Origin: Syntrophus buswellii
GTDB taxonomy: Bacteria; Desulfobacterota; Syntrophia; Syntrophales; Syntrophaceae
NCBI RefSeq assembly: GCF_046097065.1
Contig: NZ_CP175563.1
Coordinates: forward strand, 1,116,001-1,180,000
Length of the DNA: 64,000 bases
Reading direction: 5' to 3'
Shown: in pieces, positions 16,474 to 25,131 of the stretch
How the letters are laid out: every line of letters begins with the position of its first letter
Position numbering within the stretch: the stretch's first letter is position 1
Made by a program: the position numbers and the translations under genes
Notes under the pieces: model-generated
The model's input: the letters and a program-made list of their open reading frames with translations, nothing else
Database searches by the model: none
Told to the model about the DNA's origin: nothing

Positions 16474-17226
16474 GTGATCCGGTTCGATATTCTTTCCACC
16501 TTTCCTGAGATGTTTGATTCCCCCTTCGGCTCCAGCCTTCTGAAGAAGGCGCAGGAGAAGGGGCTGGTTCAAATCCGCCTGCACAATATCCGCGACTACA
16601 CGGAGGACCGCCACCGGATGACGGACGATGCCCCTTACGGAGGCGGCGGTGGAATGTTGATGAAGGTTGAGCCCGTCGATAAAGCCCTCCGGGAGATCGG
16701 CGCGGATCGAGAAGCGGTTCCGATCATCCTGTTAACCCCCCAGGGGCAGGTCTTCAATCAAGGCGTTGCGGAAGAGCTTTCAGCACATTCCCGCATCGTC
16801 CTTCTCTGCGGGCACTATGAAGGGGTCGATGAGAGGATCCGGACGAAGCTCGCCAACCGGGAAATCTCCATCGGGGATTATGTATTGACCGGCGGAGAGC
16901 TGCCGGCCATGGTCCTTGTGGATGCCGTTTCGCGCCTTGTTCCCGGCGTTCTGGGAAATGCCGAATCGGCGTCGGCGGATTCTCTTTCTTTCGGACTTTT
17001 GGAATATCCCCAATACACCCGGCCGAGTGAATATCGGGGGTGGGGCGTCCCGGAAGTCCTTCTGTCGGGTCATCACAAGCTGATTACTTCGTGGCGCCGG
17101 AAAGAGGCGCTGAAGCGGACCTGGCTGCGCAGACCGGACCTGATTGAAAAATTGGATCTGACGGAGGAAGACCGGAAGCTTCTCCGTGAAGTGATGCAGG
17201 GCGATCCGGAAGGTGGCGACCGTTGA
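16474..17226 (+). CDS. trmD: tRNA (guanine-N1)-methyltransferase TrmD
   Basis: TrmD methylates G37 of tRNAs using SAM. The 250-residue SPOUT protein has RMTDDAPYGGGGGMLMKVEP, LCGHYEGVDERI and the knot region SIGDYVLTGGELPAMVLVDA. It starts at GTG 16474 and overlaps the next gene by 4 bp. Confidence 0.97.
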   Translation: MIRFDILSTFPEMFDSPFGSSLLKKAQEKGLVQIRLHNIRDYTEDRHRMTDDAPYGGGGGMLMKVEPVDKALREIGADREAVPIILLTPQGQVFNQGVAEELSAHSRIVLLCGHYEGVDERIRTKLANREISIGDYVLTGGELPAMVLVDAVSRLVPGVLGNAESASADSLSFGLLEYPQYTRPSEYRGWGVPEVLLSGHHKLITSWRRKEALKRTWLRRPDLIEKLDLTEEDRKLLREVMQGDPEGGDR

Positions 17227-17807
17227 CCGGAGAGGCCAGGGCAGGCTATCCGCCTCCCTATTACCTGGTTCTCCTGCATTTCCCCGTTTGCAATAAAAAC
17301 GGCGATGTGGTAACAACCGCCGTCGCCAACATGGATGTGCATGACATAGCGCGGGCCGCCAGGACATATGGCGTTCAGCGCTATTATATTGTAACGCCGC
17401 TGGCGGCTCAGGTCAGGCTGGTGGAGAAGATCCTTGCCCACTGGCAGGAAGGCTATGGGGCCGAGTTCAATCCCTCGAGACGGGAAGCCTTTCAGCGGGT
17501 CGATGTGAAGACGGCCCTGGACGACGCTCTGGAGGACATGGCCCGCCGGTCGGGAAAAAGGGTCCGCCTGGTGGTTACGGGTGCCGGTCTGTCAAATAAT
17601 GCCCTTTCCTGCGAAACGCTCAGGGACATGATGTTGCGCGAAGAGGATGCTTATGCCCTCGTTTTCGGCACCGGGTGGGGGCTCGCAGCGGAAGTTCTGG
17701 ATCGCGCCGATTACCGCCTTGCGGCGGTGAAAGGGGTTTCGGACTATAATCACCTTTCCGTGCGCTCCGCCGTCTCCATTGTGCTGGACCGGTTGTGGGG
17801 ACGATAA
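17223..17807 (+). CDS. SPOUT-type RNA methyltransferase (family next to trmD)
   Basis: The 194-residue protein resembles the SAM-dependent methyltransferase family often encoded between trmD and rplS in deltaproteobacteria and Thermotogae. The visible knot-like C-terminus is LVFGTGWGLAAEVLDRADY followed by GVSDYNHLSVRSAVSIVLDR. The N-terminus begins YYLVLLHFPVCNKNGDVVTT. The start is a TTG that overlaps the trmD stop by 4 bp, which implies coupling. The substrate is not known to me; rRNA or tRNA is likely by context. Confidence 0.82.
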   Translation: MTGEARAGYPPPYYLVLLHFPVCNKNGDVVTTAVANMDVHDIARAARTYGVQRYYIVTPLAAQVRLVEKILAHWQEGYGAEFNPSRREAFQRVDVKTALDDALEDMARRSGKRVRLVVTGAGLSNNALSCETLRDMMLREEDAYALVFGTGWGLAAEVLDRADYRLAAVKGVSDYNHLSVRSAVSIVLDRLWGR

Positions 17808-17926
17808 TATGTGGACGGGAAGGATCAAAAATGATAACAAGGCGCCGGAATGCGAATCGGGCGCCGGGTCCGTACGGGCAGGGAGATTGAAAAAACAAGG
17901 ATAAGAATCAAGGAGGAAAGATCCTA

Positions 17927-18274
17927 ATGGAAGTAATCGATATGTTGGAAAGAGAGCAGATGCGCGGAGATATTCCCGATTTTCGGCCCGGGGATACGAT
18001 CCGCGTCTATGTCCGCATTATTGAAGGTCAGAAGCAGCGAATCCAGGCTTTTGAAGGGGTCGTCATCCGCAAAAAGGGCGGTCTGTCAAACGCCAATTTT
18101 ACGGTAAGAAAGATTTCCTATGGGATCGGTGTGGAGAAAACGTTTCTCATCCATTCCCCCTCGATCGACCGGATCGATGTGGTCACCCGCGGGCGCGTGC
18201 GCAGGGCCCGTCTTTATTACCTGAGAGGTCTCCAGGGCAAGAAGGCGCGGATTAAAGAGCTGAGGAAAGTCTGA
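17927..18274 (+). CDS. rplS: 50S ribosomal protein L19
   Basis: The 115-residue protein has the bL19 pattern: FRPGDTIRVYVRIIEGQKQR, QAFEGVVIRKKGG and FTVRKISYGIGVEKTF. It lies at the subunit interface. AGGAGGAAAG supports the ATG at 17927. The 119-bp spacer before it contains GGCGCC repeated in inverted fashion (about 17841-17865), which might be a leader structure. Confidence 0.98.
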   Translation: MEVIDMLEREQMRGDIPDFRPGDTIRVYVRIIEGQKQRIQAFEGVVIRKKGGLSNANFTVRKISYGIGVEKTFLIHSPSIDRIDVVTRGRVRRARLYYLRGLQGKKARIKELRKV

Positions 18275-18301
18275 TCCTTTTCTAAAACTTGAACATCGGG
18301 G

Positions 18302-18928
18302 ATGAACCATTTCGAGCAGGAAGCTTATCAGAACGGCTATCGGGTCATTGCCGGAATTGATGAAGCGGGCAGGGGGCCTCTGGCAGGCCCGGTTGTCGCT
18401 GCCGCGGTGATTCTTCCCCTTGGATATTGCCATTCAGAAATCACGGATTCCAAGAGGCTCTCAGCGAAGAAACGGGAGCGGCTTTACGGGGTGATCAAAA
18501 AAGAGGCCCTGGCCGTGGGGGTCGGCGTGGTTGAGCCCCACCGGATCGATGAAATCAACATCCTCCGGGCAACCCTCCTGGCAATGGCGGAAGCGGTGGA
18601 AGACCTTTTCCTGCCGCCCGATTATCTTCTCGTCGACGGGCTTCACCGCGTTCCTCTCGACATCTCCCAGAAGACCATTGTGAAAGGAGACACGCTGAGT
18701 GTCTCCATTGCCTCCGCTTCGATCATCGCCAAAGTCTCGCGGGATCAGATCATGGAGATTTATCACCGGCAGTTTCCCCAGTACAACTTCCTGAAAAACA
18801 AGGGCTACGGGACGAAGGAGCATCGAGCGGCCATCCTTGCCCACGGTCCCTGCAAAATCCACCGGAGATCGTTCAAAACAACCCCTCCAAAACAACCCCT
18901 TCTGCAGACCGCCGATCTTTTTGACTGA
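18302..18928 (+). CDS. rnhB: Ribonuclease HII
   Basis: RNase HII removes RNA embedded in DNA, cutting at single ribonucleotides. The 208-residue protein carries GIDEAGRGPLAGPVVAAAV near the start, with the first catalytic acidic pair, then DSKRLSAKKRE and LLVDG. The later part includes SIIAKVSRDQIM and GYGTKEHRAAI, all diagnostic. Confidence 0.97.
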   Translation: MNHFEQEAYQNGYRVIAGIDEAGRGPLAGPVVAAAVILPLGYCHSEITDSKRLSAKKRERLYGVIKKEALAVGVGVVEPHRIDEINILRATLLAMAEAVEDLFLPPDYLLVDGLHRVPLDISQKTIVKGDTLSVSIASASIIAKVSRDQIMEIYHRQFPQYNFLKNKGYGTKEHRAAILAHGPCKIHRRSFKTTPPKQPLLQTADLFD

Positions 18929-18935
18929 TGCGGCC

Positions 18936-19304
18936 ATGGGGAATCTTTCAACGGGAAAAATCGGCGAAGACATGGCGGCGGCCTACCTGGAAGCAGCCGG
19001 ATACCGCATCGTGGAGCGGAATTACCGCTGCCCCCTCGGTGAAATCGACCTGATCGCGCTGGAGGGCGATACCCTCGTCTTCGTGGAAGTAAAAAGCCGG
19101 CGTTCCGAAAACTACGGCCTGCCCCAGCTTGCCGTCGGTCCCGGAAAGCAGCGGCGGATCTCCAAGATCTCCCTTTACTACCTCCAGAGCCGTCGACTGG
19201 ATCCCGCCAGCGTGCGCTTTGATGTGGTCGCCATCCTCCTGCGGCCGGAAAAAACCTCCATTGAACTGATCAAGGACGCCTTCGAACTGGCCTACGGGCG
19301 ATAG
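18936..19304 (+). CDS. yraN: UPF0102 protein, YraN family
   Basis: The 122-residue protein has the endonuclease-like core GEIDLIALEGDTLVFVEVKS (D...E-x-K) expected of the family, with NYRCPLGE before it. I placed the start at ATG 18936, 7 bp after the rnhB stop, giving the usual family length. Its function is poorly known; it often follows rnhB, as here. Confidence 0.92.
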   Translation: MGNLSTGKIGEDMAAAYLEAAGYRIVERNYRCPLGEIDLIALEGDTLVFVEVKSRRSENYGLPQLAVGPGKQRRISKISLYYLQSRRLDPASVRFDVVAILLRPEKTSIELIKDAFELAYGR

Positions 19305-19352
19305 CCGTTTCCCGGTGGAGGCCTTTGACGTGTGCCGGGGCCTGTTCGCGGC

Positions 19353-20135
19353 TCATGCTATCAGCCGCTTGTGCATGGCGGTGACGGCAAGAGGGAAAAA
19401 GACGGCGCAGAACAGGGAAAGATAGAGGAGCCCCCAGAGCAGGGAGGCGTCCAATCGGCCGGCACCGAGGGAGCGGGTCATGTCGACCAGGTGGGTCAGG
19501 GGCAGGGTGTAGGCCAGAAGACGGGCCCACGAGGGCAGGGCCTCCAGGGGGAAAAACGTCCCGCTGAAGAGGTACATGGGGGTAATGAAGAGAAAGATCG
19601 GGAGATTGAAGAGGTCGATGGTTTTGACCTTGCCCGTGAAAACCATGCCCAGCGATCCGAAGGCGATGCCGCCGAGAAAGGAGAGGGGAAGGATCAGCAG
19701 GGCGGAAGGATAGCTGACCAGGCCGAAGAGGCTGATGACGGAAAGCATGATGAGGGTGGCCAGAAAGGATTTCGTCGCTCCCCAGAAAATTTCTCCGGTG
19801 ATGATCTCTTCAAGGGTCAGCGGGGTGGCCATCATGGCGTCGAACGTTTTCTGGTAGTACATTCGGACATAGGAACTGTAGGTATTTTCGAAGAATGCGT
19901 TGTTCATGATGTTGATGGCCAGAAGCGCCGGGGCGATAAACTGGACATAGGTCACCTGCGAGCCGCCGTAGTCGATTCTGCCGACGAGGCTGCTGAGGCC
20001 CACTCCAAAGGCGAGGAGGTAAAAAAGAGGCTCCAGCAGGGGAGGGAGAAAGCTCACCTTCCAATTCTGTCGGTTGACTACGAGGTTCCGATACCACACT
20101 TTCCAGAAGCGCCGGGTGATGTTGCAGGCTCTCAT
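19353..20135 (-). CDS. ABC-2 type transporter permease (NodJ-like)
   Basis: The 260-residue protein has about six hydrophobic segments and the ABC-2 pattern EPLFYLLAFGVGL, FDAMMATPLTLEEIITGE and LFSGTFFPLEALPSWAR. It lies 4 bp after the ATPase gene and forms an exporter with it. Substrates of such pairs include lipooligosaccharides and drugs; nothing here fixes the substrate. It converges on yraN. Confidence 0.88.
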   Translation of the reverse strand: MRACNITRRFWKVWYRNLVVNRQNWKVSFLPPLLEPLFYLLAFGVGLSSLVGRIDYGGSQVTYVQFIAPALLAINIMNNAFFENTYSSYVRMYYQKTFDAMMATPLTLEEIITGEIFWGATKSFLATLIMLSVISLFGLVSYPSALLILPLSFLGGIAFGSLGMVFTGKVKTIDLFNLPIFLFITPMYLFSGTFFPLEALPSWARLLAYTLPLTHLVDMTRSLGAGRLDASLLWGLLYLSLFCAVFFPLAVTAMHKRLIA

Positions 20136-20139
20136 GGGC

Positions 20140-21075
20140 TTAATCCCTCAGCTCTCTGCCCGTCAGCTTCAGGAAGACATCCTCCAGGGTGGCCATGCGC
20201 AGAATGCAGCCGTCGTTGCTGCAGCGGGAAGAGATTTCCTGATAGAGCGTATTCCTGTTTTCTCCGTAGATCATCACGCGAAGCCCGAGATTTTCGTATG
20301 CCAACCCCTTTTCTGCCACGAAATCCAGGAGTGCGGGCTCCGGTTCGGCCACTTCAATGACATTATGCCCGACGTAGGTCCTTATCAAATCTGAAGGGAT
20401 TCCCTCCACGAGGATGCGCCCCCTGTCCATGATCATCAGCCGGTCGCACAGCCGTGAGGCCTCGTCCATGTAGTGAGTGGTGAGGAGAATGGTCAGCCCG
20501 CCTTTTTTCAGCTCTTCCAGCTGCTGCCAGACGGAGTGCCGCGACTGGGGATCGAGGCCCGTTGTGGGCTCATCGAGAATCAGAAGGTCGGGGTCGTTGA
20601 TCAAGGCCCTTGCAAGGACCAGGCGGCGCATCATTCCTCCGGAAAGCTCCATCACCTTGTCATCCCGCCGGTTCTTCAGCGCGACAAAGGAGAGAAGCTT
20701 CTCGGCCCTCTCCCGGGCAAGCGGCCGGGGCAGATTGAAGTAGCCGGCGAAGATCTCCATGTTCTGAAAAACCGTCAGATCGGGGTCCAGGTTGTTCTCC
20801 TGCTGGCAGACGCCGATTCGGGCTTTGATGGAGCGCAGATTGTCCCGCACATCCATTCCGAAGATCCGCAGCGCGCCCCCGGTCATGGGGGAAAAGCCGT
20901 AGAGCATGCGGATGGCCGTTGTCTTGCCGGCGCCATTTGGCCCCAGGATGCCGAAGCATTGCCCGGCCGGAACGGCAAAGGACACATCGTCCACAGCGGT
21001 GAAGGAGCCATAGCTCTTCCGCAGATGGAACGCCTCGAGAATCGGTGGGGAAGGGGAAACGGTCCGGGTATCCAT
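20140..21075 (-). CDS. ABC transporter ATP-binding protein (NodI-like)
   Basis: A 311-residue ATPase with Walker A GPNGAGKTT, Q-loop VCQQENNLD, signature ELSGGMMRRLVLARAL and Walker B LLILDEPTTGLDP. The C-terminal extension with ENLGLRVMIYG is usual for exporters of this class. I used ATG 21075 (MDTRTVSPSP); an in-frame TTG extends to 21132. It pairs with the permease immediately downstream. Confidence 0.9.
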   Translation of the reverse strand: MDTRTVSPSPPILEAFHLRKSYGSFTAVDDVSFAVPAGQCFGILGPNGAGKTTAIRMLYGFSPMTGGALRIFGMDVRDNLRSIKARIGVCQQENNLDPDLTVFQNMEIFAGYFNLPRPLARERAEKLLSFVALKNRRDDKVMELSGGMMRRLVLARALINDPDLLILDEPTTGLDPQSRHSVWQQLEELKKGGLTILLTTHYMDEASRLCDRLMIMDRGRILVEGIPSDLIRTYVGHNVIEVAEPEPALLDFVAEKGLAYENLGLRVMIYGENRNTLYQEISSRCSNDGCILRMATLEDVFLKLTGRELRD

Positions 21076-21173
21076 ACTCACAATAAAATCACTGGTGGAC
21101 GGCTGATCGGATATGCTTGAAATATACAGCAACGGAGGAAAACAGGAAAGACAAAGATGTGAAGGGCGTCTTT

Positions 21174-21827
21174 TTAAAGGGTTACAAGGCCTTCACGAAT
21201 GGCGTATTTGATCAATTCCGCCGACCGGCTTATGTTCAGTTTCTGGGCGATGTTCCGCCGATGAGTCTCCACGGTCTTCACGCTGACAAAAAGATGGGAG
21301 GCAATTTCCTTGGCGGTCATCCCCTCCGCCATGAGCTGCAGCATCTCGCGCTCCCGCGCCGTCAAAGACGGGGCGCTGTCCTGGGTCGCATCCTGGGAGT
21401 TGGATTTGGTGATGTAGCTTTTAACGACGATGTCTGAAATCATCGGGCTCAGGTAGGTATGGTCGGAGACGACGGTTTTGATGGCCTTGGCGAGCTCTTC
21501 GAAGGCGCAGTCCTTCAAGAGGTATCCGGAAGCGCCGGAGGAGAGCATGCCTGAAACAAACCGCCGATCCGAGTGCATGGAGAGAGCAATGACCTTGACT
21601 CCGGGGATGCTGTTCACAATTTCCCTGGTGGCATCGATGCCGTTGAGATCCGGCATGGAAATGTCCATGATCACGACGCTGGGCTTGAGTTCCTTCGCCA
21701 GTTTGATGGTTTCCCTGCCGTTTTCAGCCTCTGCAATGACCTTCATCCCGGGTTGGGATTCAATGAGCGTTTTAAGTCCGTCCCTGATGATTTTGTGATC
21801 ATCGGCGAGTATGACGGTGATTGCCAT
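21174..21827 (-). CDS. NarL/LuxR-family response regulator
   Basis: The 217-residue protein has a receiver domain with phosphoacceptor Asp55 in VVIMDISMPDLNG and a C-terminal LuxR-type helix-turn-helix (LTAREREMLQLMAEGMTAKE ... VETHRRNI). It is 14 bp after the kinase gene, so they form one two-component system. Targets are unknown. Confidence 0.93.
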   Translation of the reverse strand: MAITVILADDHKIIRDGLKTLIESQPGMKVIAEAENGRETIKLAKELKPSVVIMDISMPDLNGIDATREIVNSIPGVKVIALSMHSDRRFVSGMLSSGASGYLLKDCAFEELAKAIKTVVSDHTYLSPMISDIVVKSYITKSNSQDATQDSAPSLTAREREMLQLMAEGMTAKEIASHLFVSVKTVETHRRNIAQKLNISRSAELIKYAIREGLVTL

Positions 21828-21841
21828 GTTGAGCTCTCCCT

Positions 21842-23161
21842 TTAACGACCCTCTTTTGTCCCATGGGGCGCAATGAGGGTAAAATGCGTTCCTTCCCCCC
21901 GTTTGGAGCGGATCTGAAGCTGGCCGCCGAGATTCTTCAGCCGTTCATGAATGCTGAAAAGGCCGAATCCTCCCCGCCAGTCCAGGGGGGTTCCGATTTT
22001 CGATACTTCGAATCCGGCGCCGTGGTCGATAACCTCAATTTTAATCTGCTTGCGGTTCGTTCTAAGGATGAGCTCCGCTTCTTCCACCCCGGCATGCTTG
22101 ACAACGTTCATGAGAAGTTCCCTGGTCGCCTGCAGGAGAAAGATCTGAAGGTCCTCATCAATGGATACGGAATGATCTTTTCCCTTGTAGATAATCCTGA
22201 GGTTATGTTGTTCTGCAAAGTATTGCATTAACCATTCCAACGCTGCGTTCAAACCCAGTTCGTGAAATACCGGGGGGCTTAACTTGGTCATCAGGGAACG
22301 GGTTTCTTTGATGGCCTGCTTGACGAAGCCCTGTATCTCTTCAAGCGCTTCGGCGAAGCCGCTGTAGGAAGCCAGGGCATGGAGCATTTCCAGCTTGATC
22401 CGCGTGATCGCCAGGGTCTGGCCGATGTGATCGTGAAGCTCCGTGGCGATTCGGCGCCGTTCGCGCTCCTCCGTGGTGATAAGGGCCGATGTCAGCGCCC
22501 GGAGCTGCTCATGGTCGGAGCAGATATTCTTCTGCGTCTCCCGGTGTTCCGCGATTTTTCTCCGCAGCGCCTTGTTGATGCTGGCCAGTTCAGCCGTCCG
22601 CTGGGAGACATTCTTCTTCAGCTCCTGCTGCAGGGCCTCTTCCGACTGTTTCTGTTCGCGAAGATCGGTGAGAACGGAGAGAAGAAGAGGGGCATTCCCG
22701 GTTGACGTTTCATAGAATGCCGTATCGAGACGGATCGGGAAAACCGATGCCGCCTTGGGAATCTTCAGCCGGATTTCGATGCCCTGATTCGTTTTATCTG
22801 CAGCGCAGGCCGTTAAATGCGTCAAAAAATTGTGCTGAGAGTCCCTGGAGACGAAGCGGAGGAAGGACTGCCCCGGGAGAAGATCTTTGTCCCCTTTGCC
22901 CAGCAGGGCAGCACCCGCCGGGTTGATCTGGAGGATGCGCGCCGCCTCATCGATGAGCATGCAGCCGATGGGCATGCAATCAAAAAACTTTTCCGGCACC
23001 TGTATGCCGGGGTTCTCTGTGACGCATAGTTGCGCCGCGGATCCGCTGAACGGCTCTAGCCTGTTCTCCCGCGGCGCATTCGGCAGGGGTTCGCGCAGGC
23101 ACAACAGGGAGTAGGCGTCGGCTGAAGCTGCTGTCTTGGATATTCGGGAATTTTTTATCAT
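21842..23161 (-). CDS. Histidine kinase with PAS and HisKA_3 domains
   Basis: The 439-residue protein contains a PAS-like sensor (about 55-165, MPIGCMLIDEAARILQINPA), a coiled coil, the dimerisation and phosphoacceptor segment ATELHDHIGQTLAITR (His about 243) and a HATPase domain (LRIIYKG ... GAGFEVS ... GGFGLFSIHERL). No transmembrane segment is evident, so it is probably a cytoplasmic sensor. It phosphorylates the adjacent NarL-type regulator. Confidence 0.92.
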   Translation of the reverse strand: MIKNSRISKTAASADAYSLLCLREPLPNAPRENRLEPFSGSAAQLCVTENPGIQVPEKFFDCMPIGCMLIDEAARILQINPAGAALLGKGDKDLLPGQSFLRFVSRDSQHNFLTHLTACAADKTNQGIEIRLKIPKAASVFPIRLDTAFYETSTGNAPLLLSVLTDLREQKQSEEALQQELKKNVSQRTAELASINKALRRKIAEHRETQKNICSDHEQLRALTSALITTEERERRRIATELHDHIGQTLAITRIKLEMLHALASYSGFAEALEEIQGFVKQAIKETRSLMTKLSPPVFHELGLNAALEWLMQYFAEQHNLRIIYKGKDHSVSIDEDLQIFLLQATRELLMNVVKHAGVEEAELILRTNRKQIKIEVIDHGAGFEVSKIGTPLDWRGGFGLFSIHERLKNLGGQLQIRSKRGEGTHFTLIAPHGTKEGR

Positions 23162-23729
23162 CGCTTGTTCGGGGTTTATTGAAATTTGGCCTTACGGGGC
23201 GTCCGGTGGAGCTGTCGACCCTGTCGGGTTCTTCCGATTCAAAATAACGGGTGTGTTTCCAGGAAAAACCAGTTATTAAACATGCCTGAGTCAATATTCA
23301 TGCCGTAAAATACTCATATCTGAAATAACTCTGAAAAATAATGCCGCTTCTGGCAAGGAGATTGGGTAGAGTCAAAGCGACGGGTTAAAAAAGGTAGAAA
23401 AGATGGCAAGGACCTGACGGTCATTCAGCAGCAGACCGTTGCGACCTTCAATCGATTGCGGCGCCATCGTGCTAAATGAAACAGGGGGACTCGCGGTCCC
23501 AAACTTGCTGTTGTAAGGAAAAACCCTGACATATCGCGTACGACAAATTACTGACAGGGTTTTAATTCTCGTTGATTACATTCAAAAGATCCATGACTTA
23601 GGTGAAATATTGTACTCTAAAATGATTTATAATCAAGATAAATTTTAGAAATATTTCGCACAATAGGTCTTTTTTGATCTTAGATTGTAAGATAATGGTA
23701 GAGAAAAAGGACCAGGAGGTTCAGGGAAA
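23162..23729. other. Divergent intergenic region with one hairpin
   Basis: Between the divergent kinase and nuclease genes. AAAACCCTG at 23521-23529 pairs with CAGGGTTTT at 23556-23564 and could terminate transcription. A short open run near 23380-23480 (KDGKDLTVIQQQTVATF) ends with a stop and may be a coding remnant. No RNA gene is seen. Confidence 0.4.
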
Positions 23730-25079
23730 ATGCTTACGCCTTTCAAGTTAACCCATCTCGGTGGGGAGCACTGTGTCACCGGTTCATGCCATCTGGTGCA
23801 GGCCGGCGGACAGAATTTTCTTGTCGACTGCGGAATGGTGCAGGGGGAGGACCGGGGTCTGTCCATGGAAAACTGGCCGGTCAGCCCCGGGCAGATCCAT
23901 TGCGTCCTTCTGACCCACGCCCATATCGACCATATCGGGCGGCTGCCGGAGCTTGTTCGCAAGGGGTTCCGCGGAGAGATCCTCGCCACCCACCCGACCA
24001 AGGCCCTCCTGATTCCCATGCTCCGGGACGCCCTGAGCTTTTCCGATTGGGGGGAAGAGGAGACATCGGCAACGGTCCGCAGGATCGAAGCGATCAGTTG
24101 GGGCTTTGAATACGGGGAGCCCTTTGCCTTGAAGAACGGCCTCCGCTTTACCTTCCACCGGGCGGGGCACATCCTGGGTTCCGCCTCTGTCCTCCTGGAA
24201 TCGGAAAGCCCGCGGTCGTCCATCCTGTTTTCCGGCGACCTGGGTGTAAAGAACACGCCCATTCTTCCCGATCCCGACCCTGCGCCGGCCTGCGATCTGC
24301 TGGTCATGGAATCCACCTACGGAAACCGTCTCCATGAGAGCCGTTCGGACCGTGTTGAACGGCTGGGTCAGGCCCTGGTGCGGGCCTTTTCCGACGGCGG
24401 CAAGGTCTTCATCCCGGCTTTCGCCCTGGGAAGAGTCCAGGAGCTGCTCTATGAGCTGAATCGGCTCCGCACGGACGACGTTCTGAAGGAGAAATTCCCC
24501 CAGCTGGCAAAACTTCAGCGCATCCCGGTCATGGTGGATACGCCCCTCGGACTTGAATTGGCGAAGATCGCGTCGAGCCTTTCCGCATACTGGGACCGGG
24601 AGGCGAAGGCCCAATTGAGGCGGGGCGACCATCCCCTGAATTTCGATCGCCTCTATGCCGTGACCAACTCCAAGGACCACCGAAGGCTCCTGGAATCGAA
24701 GGGGCCGATGGTGATTCTCGCGGGAAGCGGCATGTGCACGGGCGGGCGTATTTTGGATCATCTCAAGGAAGGCATCGAAGACCCCAGAAACGACATCGTC
24801 TTTGTGGGCTACCAGGCCCACGGCACGCCGGGGCGTTATATTCAGGAATATGCCGGGAAGCCCGGGGGATATGTGGAACTGGACGGGGAGCGCCGCTCCA
24901 TCCGGGCAAAAATTCACGTGCTGGGAGGATATTCGGCCCATGCGGACCAGAAGGAATTGGTCGAGTGGGTGGAATCGATGCCGGAGAAGCCCAAGGCCAT
25001 CAAGCTGGTCCATGGGGAGGCGGGGGCAAGGGAGGTTTTGGGGGATGTTCTGAGGAGCCGGGGGTATGAGGTGGTGTGA
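23730..25079 (+). CDS. Metallo-beta-lactamase/beta-CASP nuclease (Ysh1-like)
   Basis: The 449-residue protein belongs to the RNA-processing exonuclease family related to CPSF73. The metal-binding motif THAHIDHIGRLPEL lies near 60, AGHILGSASVLLE and FSGDLG follow, then the beta-CASP region with AFALGRVQELLYEL and GSGMCTGGRILDHLK. The C-terminal GGYSAHADQKELVEW completes the metal site. The start follows an AGGAGG-containing leader. A role in RNA decay or processing is likely; partners are not nearby. Confidence 0.9.
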   Translation: MLTPFKLTHLGGEHCVTGSCHLVQAGGQNFLVDCGMVQGEDRGLSMENWPVSPGQIHCVLLTHAHIDHIGRLPELVRKGFRGEILATHPTKALLIPMLRDALSFSDWGEEETSATVRRIEAISWGFEYGEPFALKNGLRFTFHRAGHILGSASVLLESESPRSSILFSGDLGVKNTPILPDPDPAPACDLLVMESTYGNRLHESRSDRVERLGQALVRAFSDGGKVFIPAFALGRVQELLYELNRLRTDDVLKEKFPQLAKLQRIPVMVDTPLGLELAKIASSLSAYWDREAKAQLRRGDHPLNFDRLYAVTNSKDHRRLLESKGPMVILAGSGMCTGGRILDHLKEGIEDPRNDIVFVGYQAHGTPGRYIQEYAGKPGGYVELDGERRSIRAKIHVLGGYSAHADQKELVEWVESMPEKPKAIKLVHGEAGAREVLGDVLRSRGYEVV

Positions 25080-25131
25080 CTTTTTTTTGTCCATAAACAG
25101 GTCACGTGCCTATGGGCAAAAAAAGGGAATC

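Noticed and set aside
23784..25094. 436-residue minus-strand frame opposite the beta-CASP nuclease
   Set aside because: All nuclease motifs are on the plus strand; the minus frame has no recognisable domain.
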